Assembly (NCBI RefSeq): GCF_025698545.1
Contig: NC_068569.1
Span: 47,373,218-47,437,217, forward strand
DNA length: 64,000 nucleotides
Direction: 5' to 3'
Source: Gossypium raimondii
Lineage: Eukaryota; Streptophyta; Magnoliopsida; Malvales; Malvaceae
Shown here: piece by piece, positions 25,056 through 35,199 of the stretch
Layout: each line of letters begins with the position of its first letter
Numbering within the stretch: the stretch's first letter is position 1
Made by a program: the position numbers and the translations under genes
The notes under the pieces: model-generated
The model's input: only the letters and a program-made list of their open reading frames with translations
What the model was told of the DNA's origin: nothing
Database searches by the model: none

Positions 25056-25256
25056 TTTTTCATTGGAGCCTATTAGATAGGCGCCAATGAATAAAAAAAT
25101 ATTAATTTTTTATATAAAATATAATTAAATATTTTCCCGGGTCAGTATATAACCCGTATAATACATAGTATTGGCGCCTATCTCAGAGGCGCCAATGCTG
25201 GTGCCTAGCTGGGAGGCGCTATTATCGGTACTATACTGAGAGGCGCCAATGGTCTG
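25056..25256. repeat. Left subterminal GGCGCC palindromes of the MULE
   Basis: Imperfect palindromes of the type ATTGGCGCCTATCTCAGAGG...CCAAT are seen at about 25056-25086, 25169-25196 and 25236-25251. They mirror the right-end set at 31257-31455. Confidence 0.85.
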
Positions 25257-25264
25257 ATTTTTCC

Positions 25265-25274
25265 CTATAAATAC
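25265..25274 (+). promoter_or_regulatory. TATA box of the MULE transposase gene
   Basis: CTATAAATAC lies about 290 bp upstream of the transposase ATG. It is followed by a purine-rich leader and a probable 5'-UTR intron (donor AAG/GTATTT at 25365, acceptor AACAG at 25548). Confidence 0.55.
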
Positions 25275-25563
25275 CCCCGACACAGACATAAATTTTACTA
25301 GAGAAATGAAAGAAATAAGAAGGAAGCAGAAGAAAAAAAGGAAGGAAAAGAAGAAAAAAATAAGGTATTTTGGTTTATTTCTTTTTAAATAGAATGTAGA
25401 ATCTTGTTAGTAATTTTATTATTTGAAAGTTATTTTGTCAGGTTATTAATTTTGTTAGCTTCTGAATGAAAAATTTTGCATTAAATTTTTTATGTAATTT
25501 GTTTAAATTTTGAAACTGTTTTAAGAAATTTGAAATTCTTTTTAACAGGTCTAATATTGAAAA

Positions 25564-28241
25564 ATGGATAATCAGTTTTTTGTATGCGTTTATTTCGATG
25601 GAGAAATTTTGACAACAACTGTGGGATGTATATTTGAATGTCGCAAACAAGTAGCAATGAGATTTGATAGAAATATCTCGTTTGATGATATGAAGGAAAA
25701 AATTAGTGAAAAAATTTATAAACGTTGTGGGAGAAGGATATCAAAAATTTTCTACAAGTTTCCAATTTCAACAGATCCAATAAAATTTACCGAAATGGAA
25801 CTTGTAGACGATGAAAACGTGGAGACAATGGTCGCTCTTTATTGTGGGACTCAGAGTAACAAAAATGCACCGATTCAGTTATTTGCTGAGTTAGCCGGTG
25901 TGGAGGCAATTGAAGATCCCACTCCATTAAGTGAAGAAGATAGAGTTGAAGCGCCGTGTATGGTGGTTCCGGTATCGTATGTTGATAGTCAATCAACTAT
26001 ACACGGGATAAATATTGATCTTAATGCTGCAGCCGAGACTGATGTGGTTGGTGATGATGTATACTATAGTAGTGATCCTGTTGATTACGAAGTGGATAGT
26101 GAGAGTGATCCCGACGCGGACGAGGTCCCGAATGATATTGACAACGAAGGCGTGAATGAGGATGAAAACGTTAATGCGTCTTCAGTCGAAAACTAGATTC
26201 GTCGTATTGTGATACATAATAATCCTGGGGCACACATGTCTCGGATAGACCACGATGCGGCACGGGCAGCTGAGTTTCCGGAGTACCCTGAAATACCACA
26301 TGCTAACCGAATGGGCGTATATTCTGATCCAGAAGAGTTATGCGTGGGCCAGAGATTTGAAAGTAAGGAAGAATGCATGTTTACCATTAAGCGGTATAGC
26401 ATGAATATGTTAGTAGATTACAAAGTCATCGAGTCTAAACAAACATTATATGTTGGAGAGTGTTGGTGGTCGGCAGAAGGCTGCAATTGGCTGATACGAG
26501 CTGCATTTATGCAGAAGTCGCAGATGTGGGAGATGCGAAATTTTTTGGGCCTCACACATGTACTTCAACATGTATGACAGAAGATCATCGAAAACTTGAC
26601 TCCAAAACTATCTGTACATACATCATGCCAATGGTGAAAGACATGCCGACCATTAAAGTTTCGGTATTGATTACCGAAATACAAGCACGATTCCAGTATC
26701 GAGTATCATACCGGAAGGCATAGATAACTACACAGATGGCAATGGAGCAATTGTACGGAGATTTCGATGCATCGTACAATGAGTTACAGGGATGGATAGC
26801 CGCCATGAGGGAACACGTGCCGGGGACTGTAATTGAGTAGCAGACACGATCTTATTACGGGCCAAATGACCAACTACAATCGAGAAAAAGAATTTTTCAT
26901 CGGATGTTCTGGACGTTTGATCAATGTGTGCGCGTATTTCCCCACTGCAAACTATTTGTGCAAGTAGATGGAACATGGCTATATGGAAAATACACACAGA
27001 TCTTACTTCTTGCGGTTGCTCAAGACGGCAACAAGAACATGCTCCCGATAGCATTTGCCATCGTCGATAAGGAGAACATGGAATTATGGGAGTTCTTTCT
27101 TACCAACCTGCGGAGATATGTTATTAGCAACGATAATATTTGCATCATCCCCGATAGAGGGAAATGATTAATAGCAGCCATTAGGCGTTTTGGTGTACCA
27201 TGGAGATCTGTTTACTGCATCCGACACATCGCGGCTAACTTCCAGCGAGATTATAAGAATGCAGACTGGAAGAGGCAAGTTGTGAGAATGAGTAAAGACT
27301 TACCTTATCTTTTCAATATAAGTTTTAATGTTTTAGAGTAATACTGTAACTTAAATTTTTTTAATACATATGCAGCGTACGAGCTAAAGCCACACATTTT
27401 TCGCCAAAGAATAGCTCGGCTTGAGAGTGACATGGAGGGTCAAACCAACACATCTTTCCGGTAGTGGTTGGGTACCATGGAGCCGTAGCAATTGGCTCAA
27501 AGTTTTGACAAGGGCTTTCGTTATGATCAAATGACTACAAACTTAGTGGAGGAGATCAACGCTGTGTTATTAAAAACACGACATCTTCCAACTTCATCTG
27601 TCTTCTCGGCAACGTTCTACAGGTTGGCTACCTTGATGCCAACAATGTGTCAGCAACAAGTGAACCAGATAGAGGCGAGACATGTCTTTGTCGAAGGCAT
27701 TAGGGATGCAATGGTTGTAAACCGTCGAATGGCAAGGTCGATGACAGTAGAAGTATATTCACGACATAATGAAACATTTCGAGTTACAGAGACCATCGGT
27801 TGTCGACCCGGTATACCACCTAGGTCCTACGGAGTTGATCTCCGAAATAGACGGTGCGATTGCAGGAGGTTTCAAACACTGCATTTTCCATGTGCACATG
27901 TCGTGGCAGCTTGTGCTAAAGTTGGGCTCAATGTAGAATAATTTATCGATAAAGTGTACACCATCGAACGCACGTTGCGTGTATAGGAAAACGAGTTCCC
28001 CGTGCCTGACCTATCTATTTGGGAGGTACCTCTGACGACCTTCGAGCTAGTCCTAGACAAAAGGTTGCGTAGAAACCTGAAAGGTCGTCCGCAATCATCC
28101 AGAATCCATAATAAAATGGACGTTAGGGAGAAATCTGACGGGAATTTGTGTGGCGTATGCAGATTAGCCGGTCATAACCGGAGTAAATGCCCTTTCCGAA
28201 ACTACCATGTTGGACAATCGTCTCAATTGGGTAGAAATTGA
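25564..28241 (+). pseudogene. MULE (mudrA-like) transposase, decayed
   Basis: The N-terminal frame 25564-26196 starts MDNQFFVCVYFDGEIL and ends at an in-frame TAG; the same frame then continues at 26197 (IRRIVIHNNPGAHMSRID...). A frameshift near 26530 precedes the next block (HTCTSTCMTEDHRKLDS), and further stops lie near 26721 and 26838. The core MULE transposase domain is at 26904-27167, with FVQVDGTWLYGKYTQILLLA and then DGNKNMLPIAFAIV, followed by a TGA where glycine is expected after DRGK. Downstream are a SWIM-type zinc finger CDCRRFQTLHFPCAHV (about 27858-27905) and a zinc knuckle CGVCRLAGHNRSKC (about 28152-28193). A probable intron lies at about 27288-27373. Domain order is normal for plant MuDR transposases, which act on TIRs by cut-and-paste. 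Confidence 0.9.
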
Positions 28242-28429
28242 TATGTACTTCATTACATAAAGATGGTTTGAATCACAAAATTGTCTACAATTTGTTGTAA
28301 TTCTGGAGCAATTTGAAATTGCAAAATAAAAAAAAACATTATAAATTTATTTACATAAAAAACCATTATAATTTTATTTACATAAAAAAATCATTACATA
28401 AATATGAGGTTGTTTATTACAAAAACCCC

Positions 28430-30297
28430 TAAAATTGATAGTTTGATGGTGTGGTTCTAGGGGTATATTTTTGTGGAGCTCGACGCTCACGTTGTGGGCG
28501 ATTACGGTCATCAACGTTCTCCTCAAAAGTATGTTGGGGTGTGTGAAACATAGATGAATAATCATATGTCTCAAATGCCATCGACGAACTTGATCCGGAA
28601 GGAGAGGAGTACGACGGCGGATATTGGCCGGAAGGAGCGGAGTACTGAGGTGGATACGAGGCTGCGAAATAGTCATCGCCCCCCAATTTTGGATGATAAG
28701 AACTATCCCTAGAATGTAGTTCTGTCTCTAGCACTAGCACTGGCTCTGGCTCTGGCTCTGGTGCATGATGCAGATCTAAAAGGGGTTGCGTAATTCGTGT
28801 CGTATGCGGAGGGACTACAATCGACTGCCCACCGAACAGAAATGGTTTCCCTGTCTCACAGTACCACTGTATCTACTCTAACGAGGGCTGCAAATCCGGA
28901 GCATGATCCATCTGAGGTACCCTCCCGAACCGGTTGTTTCATATCGTAATATATTCTTTGTGCACTTCTCCTCAATTATCTCCATACCTCCCCTTCTTGC
29001 TCATCCTATGGATCTCTCCCAATTGTACTGGCAGTGTCAGGATATACTGTATGCAACCGAACTACCGGAGTACTCGATTGCCATGATACCACTCCACTAT
29101 GTTAAAATTGATAATGGGTGTGCTAATGTACCATAGGTTTGAGTGGACGTGGGTAGATGATGGCATAACTGCCATAATTTCTGGAGCAGAATAAGGCATC
29201 CAAATGAACTGCACTGTTAATAACGTTGTTATATTAACGCGGGTCGAGTGAGATAAAATAATAAAATTAAGTTTATATTCGAAAAATTTACCCCCTCTCC
29301 AGCATGATTCTCAATCATTAGACGATATATCAGAACCGTCTGTAACCTCCCGATATCCGGATTAGTACTCCACTTACGAAAACAAATTGTTAGAATAATA
29401 TAATATAAAAAAGTCAACTAATTATTATAATGAGTAAAAATTCATCACCTATTAACGAGTGAAAATATATATGATTGATGACTAATGGATGCCAAGAATG
29501 GCATCCGGTAAAGTGTCCACGACTGCAGCAGTATGAGGCATCCGCCTATGTCAATTGCAGAAGGATCTGTCGTATGACAAAGTTCGCGATATAGCATGGC
29601 TAAAACTGTGGACCCCCAACTGTATGAACGAGTGTTATGCAAATTGGATAATAGGGGTAAGTTCATCAAGTGGACCTTACTGCCGTTTGCATCCGGCATG
29701 AGTACACCCCCTATAAGGTACATAATGTAAGCTCGAACAGCCTGCATCACCTCCCATTCATTAGCAGTATTTGGTAAATGCTCAAAATTGGCCTTTAGCC
29801 ATGAAAATCTCAAACTGGTAAATTTCCCCTGACTTGGCGAGCATCCAAGTAATTCATTGCAAAGGGTAGTCGGCCTAGAGATTGAACTTACGCCGGTGAC
29901 CGCATTCCCGTCTATGGGAAGCTCGAGCTGTACTGCAACATCCTTTAGAGTGACGGTACACTCTCCGCACGGCAAATGAAATGTGTGGGTCTCCGGACGC
30001 CATCGCTCGACTAAAGCGGAAATCAAGTCGTATCGCAGATCAAAGGTCCGGATCAATGCAGCTGATCCGAACCCGGCTAACTCTGAGTATGGTATTAGGC
30101 GTTCATCTGGCTGAAACCCTACACTATTAACACGACCCCTCAATACGCGGTACGGACCCTGACATTATTAAATTAGCAAAATAGTTAATACAATATAATT
30201 TAATTCAGCAAATAACATGAATATCAAATAAAAATTTTATTACCATCTCATTAATAGTACTTGATATGTGATTATTATTATTAATTAGAGAAATCAT
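28430..30297 (-). pseudogene. Plant mobile domain (PMD, MAIN-like) gene carried by the MULE
   Basis: Minus-strand exon 1 (30297-30244) encodes MISLINNNNHISSTINEM. Exon 2 from 30158 gives GPYRVLRGRVNSVGF, then SELAGFGSAALIR, FHLPCGECTVTLKDVAVQLE and LCNELLGCSP, all typical of the PMD domain of MAIN/MAIL1 and 'phosphatase 7 long form' relatives. A third exon near 29360-29290 encodes WSTNPDIGRLQTVLIYRLMIENHAGE. The last exon (about 29220-28430) ends in a Pro/Ser/Tyr-rich tail and stops at 28430. A TAG at 28875..28873 interrupts the last exon, where relatives have Tyr, so this copy is broken. The exon 2-3 joint is not resolved. PMD genes inside MULEs are a known association in plants; host PMD proteins act in silencing and meristem maintenance. 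Confidence 0.82.
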
Positions 30298-30299
30298 TT

Positions 30300-31080
30300 C
30301 TCGCAAATCTGCAATCAAAAAATGAATTGATTAATTTGTTTCAAAAATCAATAATTACTTGTTAAATAAATACAAAATCAAATAAAATTAAATTATATAA
30401 AAGTTACATTATATAAAAATTAAATGAGTTAACAACAACTATATGATTAAAAAATCAGTTATAATTAAACTTTTAATAAAATGATTTTTAATTTTTTATA
30501 AACTTTATATGTTAAACTCACCAAATACTAAACTAAACACAACAACTTATAGCTTAATCCTAAATTACTAATAAATTAAATTTTAAATAATTACAAACAA
30601 AAAATTTATAACATGATCCTAAATTACTAACAAATTAATTATAAAATAATTACAATATTCATACAAAAATTACAATATTACAATATATCCCGACATTACA
30701 ATATTCATATAAAATTACAATATTACAATATTCATGCAAAAAATTGCAATATTCATATAAAATGATAATATTACAATATTCATACAAAAATTACAATATT
30801 CATACAAAAATTACAATATTCATACAAAACGCTAATCCAAAACTATAAATACAAATTTAATTATAAAATAATTACAATATTCATAAAAATTACAATATTC
30901 ATACAAAAATTACAATATTCATACAAAATTCTAATCCAAACTATAAACACTAAATATAGATAATTTATAATTAATAATTAATAACAAAAATTCACAATAT
31001 CTTCTAAAATATTCACAAACTATAAACTTTTTAAATTATAAACAAAATTATTTACTAAAATAATACATTACCTTTTTTTT
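30300..31080. other. AT-rich MULE interior with short ATTACAATATTCATAC repeats
   Basis: Upstream of the PMD gene, on its promoter side. The motif TTACAATATTCATACAAAA recurs many times between about 30640 and 30930 as an irregular tandem array. No coding frame is seen. Confidence 0.7.
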
Positions 31081-31256
31081 CTTTCTTTCTTCTTCTTCTT
31101 CTCTTCTTCTCCTTCTCTTCTTCTCCTTTCTCTCTTTTCTTTTTTCTCTACCGTGCCTATTGCATGTTGGGACCATTTACTTATAGGCAAAAAAAAACAA
31201 ACATGAGGGGACAAGACCATGTTGTTTGGTGTAGTGCGGCAATGGCAAGGAAAGCC

Positions 31257-31455
31257 ACCATTGGCGCCTCTCTATGAGGCACCTTCATTGGCGCCTACCT
31301 GATAGGCGCCACCCGACCCGACCCGACCCGACCCGACCCGTTGACCATATTTTGACCTGTATTTTTTTAAATTTATTAAAAAATATAAAAAATATTTTAT
31401 TTAAAAAAATTATTATTATTTTATTCATTGGCGCCTATCTAATAGGCACCAATGA
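31257..31455. repeat. Right subterminal GGCGCC palindromes and (ACCCG)6 tract of the MULE
   Basis: CATTGGCGCC palindromic units occur at 31257-31282, 31288-31310 and 31427-31455, mirroring the left end. Between them is a pure pentanucleotide run, six ACCCG units at 31311-31340. Confidence 0.85.
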
Positions 31456-31543
31456 AAAAAGTAACCCATTTTGGTAAATACTTTTTCTGACACCCAATTT
31501 CAGTAGATTTTTTTTTCTTACCCTATTTGTGTAAAAACCCGTA

Positions 31544-31614
31544 ATGATTAAAATTGGTTGAAATGAATTAATGCCATCAATACAAATTAAAATATTTATC
31601 GATACGATAAATGA
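31544..31614 (+). repeat. 71-bp direct repeat, right copy flanking MULE
   Basis: ATGATTAAAATTGGTTGAAA through CGATACGATAAATGA, starting within four bases of the right MULE end. Partner of 24904-24974. Confidence 0.9.
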
Positions 31615-31739
31615 TATTACTTATTTTACTTTAACACTAAAACGATACACATCTACCAAAATAATTGAAACTAGTATAGTGGGAAAGAAATGAATGTTAA
31701 TTTTGAAGAGCAAGCTTTGTTTCAAGGGTTTTTTTGTTT

Positions 31740-32447
31740 AATGATAAATTTGATCACTAACGTTTACATATTTTATCAAAATGGTCCTAATTGTAATTTT
31801 GAGTATTTTTGGCCATTAACCTTTATTTTTTTTCAATTTACTTTTTAAACATATTTGATGAAAGTATTGTTAAAAAGTTAATGGGATGATGCAAAATTTT
31901 ACATGTGAATTTTTTAATGAGATGTAATCTATTACTTAGTAACCCAATAAGATAATTACATGTGAAAATAATAAAATAAATAAATCATACATGAAATTAA
32001 AAATAACTCTTAACTGAAGAAAATAAATATAATTATCTAAAAAATGTTTCAAAATGAATGCATACGTTTATTTACTGAAATGTTTCAAAAGATAATTAAT
32101 AAATCAAATCGAAAATATTGATGTGTATATTTTTTGAAACCTTTTTAGATAATTACGTTTATTTTCTTTAAATTAAGATTTTTTAACTTCATGAATTATT
32201 TATTTATTTTATTATTTTCCACATGTAATTATTTTATTGGGTTATTTAAATAATAAATTATATCTTATTAAAAATATTTCACATATGAAATTTCACATCA
32301 TCCTCGTTAACTTTTTAACCGTACTTTCAACAAATATGTTAAAAAAATAAATTGAAAAAGAAAGGTTAATGGTAAAATATGCTCAAAAATACAATTAAAA
32401 CTATTTTGACAAAATATATAAATATTAGTGGCCAAATTTATTATTAT
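31740..32447. mobile_element. Foldback/MITE-like element with ~280-bp inverted arms
   Basis: The left arm, beginning AATGATAAATTTGATCACTAA, pairs with the reverse complement of the right arm, which begins AATAATAAATTTGGCCACTAA. Pairing continues through segments such as ACATGTGAA...CCCAATAAGATAATTACATG against its inverse near 32220. The element is noncoding and AT-rich. The frame at 32307-32552 on the minus strand is part of this palindrome and is not a gene. Confidence 0.75.
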
Positions 32448-32666
32448 ATATATTTTATATAAAAGTCGAAGTGTTACTGTTAATAAACAAGTATTCATTA
32501 CCAGAAAAAGGTTTTTTTCTTGGAATGAGGTAAAAAGGTATCTTTCAATCATTAATATATGATTTTCGATTACGCCATGTAATGGAATTATTAGTTTAAA
32601 TATAATTTTATATTACTAAAACAATAAACTGAATACAAATTAAATTTATTTTAGTTTTTTATTTTT

Positions 32667-33595
32667 AAAGGTTTAAGAGTGTAAAAGTCTTCAAAATTTT
32701 TAAAAATGTAATTAAGCTTTTTTCACTCAATTAAGTACTTGATCTTTCAAAATGTATCAAAAGGCCCTCAAACTTCTTCAAAAAAAAAACAATTAAGCCA
32801 CTTAATTAGGTACTTGAATTTTAAAATGCATAAAAAACACTGAAAAGTTTTCTTTTCAAAAAAGTAATTAAGCTCTTGCTGTCATTAAAAATTAGAATTT
32901 TTTATAAAAATCGTAAAAAAATTAAAAATTGTAAAATTTTATAAAAATCATAAAAAATATAAAATGTATCAAAAAATCCCTTTAACAATTAACTTTAACT
33001 GTTGATCGTTAAAGTCAACGATCCCTAGTTTTTTCAATTAAAGTCATCACGTGTCGCAACACAGCGTGACATGTGGCAAAAAATGATAAAAAAATAAAAA
33101 TCAATAAAAGTTATAGAAAAATTATAAAATGTATCTTTTGGTATGATAGTTTGTATAGTTTTCTTACGACTTTATAAAATTTTATATTTCTATATATTTT
33201 ATAATTTTATGATATTTATAAAATTTTACAATTTTTTTATATTTTTACGATTTTTATATTTTTTCTAATTTTAATATTTAAATTTTTATTAAAATTTAAT
33301 AATATTTATAGTTTTATTGATTTTAATTTTTATAATTTTTTTCTAATTTTTAATAAAAGCGGGGGCTTAATTATTTTTTTTGAAAAAAATTGAGGGTCTT
33401 TTTGATGCATTTTGAAAGTTTAAGTACCCAATTGGGAGAAAAAAATAGGGACTGAATTGATTTTTTTGAAAAGATTTGAGAGCCTTTTTGATGCATTTTA
33501 AAAGTTTAAGTACCCAAATGAGTGTAAAAAAAAAGGGACTTAATTACTTTTTCTGAAAAAATTTGAGGACTTTTTGCACAATTAAATCCTTTTTT
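32667..33595. mobile_element. Foldback/MITE-like element upstream of ETR1
   Basis: The left arm (AAAAGTCTTCAAAATTTTTAA, TCAATTAAGTACTTGATC, AATGTATCAAAAGGCCCTC) is the inverse of the right arm (GAGGGTCTTTTTGATGCATT, GTTTAAGTACCCAATTG, TTTGAGGACTTTTT). The right arm carries an additional internal duplication (33400-33450 and 33480-33530). The element ends about 1.6 kb upstream of the ETR1 start codon, bordering its promoter. Confidence 0.75.
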
Positions 33596-35199
33596 AAAAT
33601 CATCTGATTATCCATGGTCTTGTGATATTTACACGTAGAAGTAAAGAAATACAAGCTGTCATCCATGTTGGATTCCTGTAACTAAGATTGATAAAGCTTC
33701 GCGTCTGTGACGATCAATTTACTCTCCACCATAGATTGAGTAATGGTAACTCGAAACCGCCTTAATTAGGCCGTCAGTCACGAAAACAAGCCTCACAGTG
33801 TGGTAATATCATCGTTATGACGCATGTTAGGTTCTGGTGTCTACTTTCCACTCCCTAAATTGAAGGGAAAACAAAGGCAAACGAACCCCCACCAAATAAC
33901 ACAGATCGTCAAAGCTTGTCTGAATGGAAAGTATTTGCAATTGAACTGCCCCAAAACGAAAATCAACAAGGTTATTTGCTCTTAAATTTTCCTTTCCAAT
34001 TTATTTATTTTCATGTTTCTTAATTTTTCTACCTTCCTTTTTCTTTTGGATTAATTTGGGCATCTGATTGTCGGTGAATTTTTTTTTATGTTCATTCAAG
34101 AAGTTTTACTAGCTTGATTGATTTTTTTGGGTAAGTTTTGTTTTTGGAAATTTGATTTATTTAAAAAAAAGCCCTTTAAATTGGTCTTTTTTCCTGCATT
34201 TTCCCTGTCTCTGGATTTCTCAGGTCAATGCTTTTTCTTCTCAAATTAAATAAAAGATTTTTTTTAAAAAAAGTTAAAGGGATTGGATAATATGTGTAAA
34301 GTTAGCTTTGATTTACTATAAATATGATTTTTTTGTTTAAATCTTATATTAAAGTTGAGCCTTTCCTTTTATTGCCAATTGGTTTTAGGCTGAATGCGTA
34401 ATTATATATATTGCTTTATCATTTCAAGATATAGTTCCATTTTATATTGTTTCAACTGGTTGTGGCACTTAGTTATGGCTTTTAGTATATTAATTGTTGT
34501 TAGTGATTTATGTAGAATGCATGATTTTAGTGGGTTCTACTTGTTTTTTTTTCCCCTCTTTTTTTACCTCTCTTTGTTTGTTGGATGGAACCTTTTATTT
34601 TAAATTCTTTTAGTATTTGTTATTGTAAAATTTACATTATGAGAAATGATTTCCCTTTGTGCGAATTCATCGTGTCTTTCATTGTTTAATCGATAATTTA
34701 GTGCATGTTAGTGAAGTGTCTTTGTTGTGCTTTTATTTCTCCGCTTAAACTTAACTATTTTGCTTAATTTCGAATTTCTTTATTGTTTATGCTTAAAGAC
34801 AATGTTTGGTAAGCAAGAAAGTGGGAGGAAAGTTGGTAGCATTATATGGATCTTATTGATGCGGCTGATACTAACAATAGTATATAGTCGTAAATTTTAT
34901 CGCGTTGCATTTGGTGTACATATGATTAAATGCAACTTTTTAGGGTAGAACCCATGGAACTAAGGGGTATCAAATACACCATCCTATCTCATGAGATAAA
35001 AGGTACTTCTTTCGTTTCAATATGATCGTGTCATCTGGTTTTACATATTGCATTTCCCTCTTGGAGAATGCCAATGTTGTATGTTCTTATTCTCTCTTTG
35101 TTTTTATGTTGTAAACCAAGTGGGTTTTTGAAATGTTAATAATATACATGTCCCATCAGGTATGTGAAGAAGCAGCAAGAGCTTTGGTGATTCAATTGG
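33596..35199 (+). promoter_or_regulatory. ETR1 promoter, 5' UTR and probable leader intron
   Basis: Non-repetitive, GC-richer DNA from about 33600 to 33970 is the likely promoter and first noncoding exon. A donor-like AAG/GTTATTTG at about 33970 and an acceptor CATCAG/GTATGTGAAG near 35160 would define a ~1.2-kb T-rich 5'-UTR intron ending about 40 bases before the ATG. Introns in the leader are common in ethylene receptor genes. The exact transcription start is not visible. Short frames at 34394-34603 and 34727-34948 lie in this intron and are not genes. Confidence 0.5.

Larger units (their letters stand above)
24975..31540. mobile_element. Mutator-like element (MULE) with long TIRs, 6.57 kb
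   Basis: The left end GGGTTTTTTTACACAAATAGGG matches the reverse complement of the right end, GGGTTTTTACACAAATAGGG. The inverted similarity runs for about 115-150 bp on each side (24975 to about 25120, and about 31395 to 31540). Inside are a decayed mudrA-type transposase on the plus strand and a plant-mobile-domain gene on the minus strand, arranged tail to tail. GGCGCC palindromes are repeated at both subterminal regions. A 9-bp target duplication is not perfect: GATAAATGA on the left against GTAATGA on the right. Both genes carry stops, so this copy is not autonomous now. Confidence 0.9.

Noticed and set aside
25787..25996. Minus-strand frame opposite the transposase
   Set aside because: Shadow of the mudrA-like coding frame.
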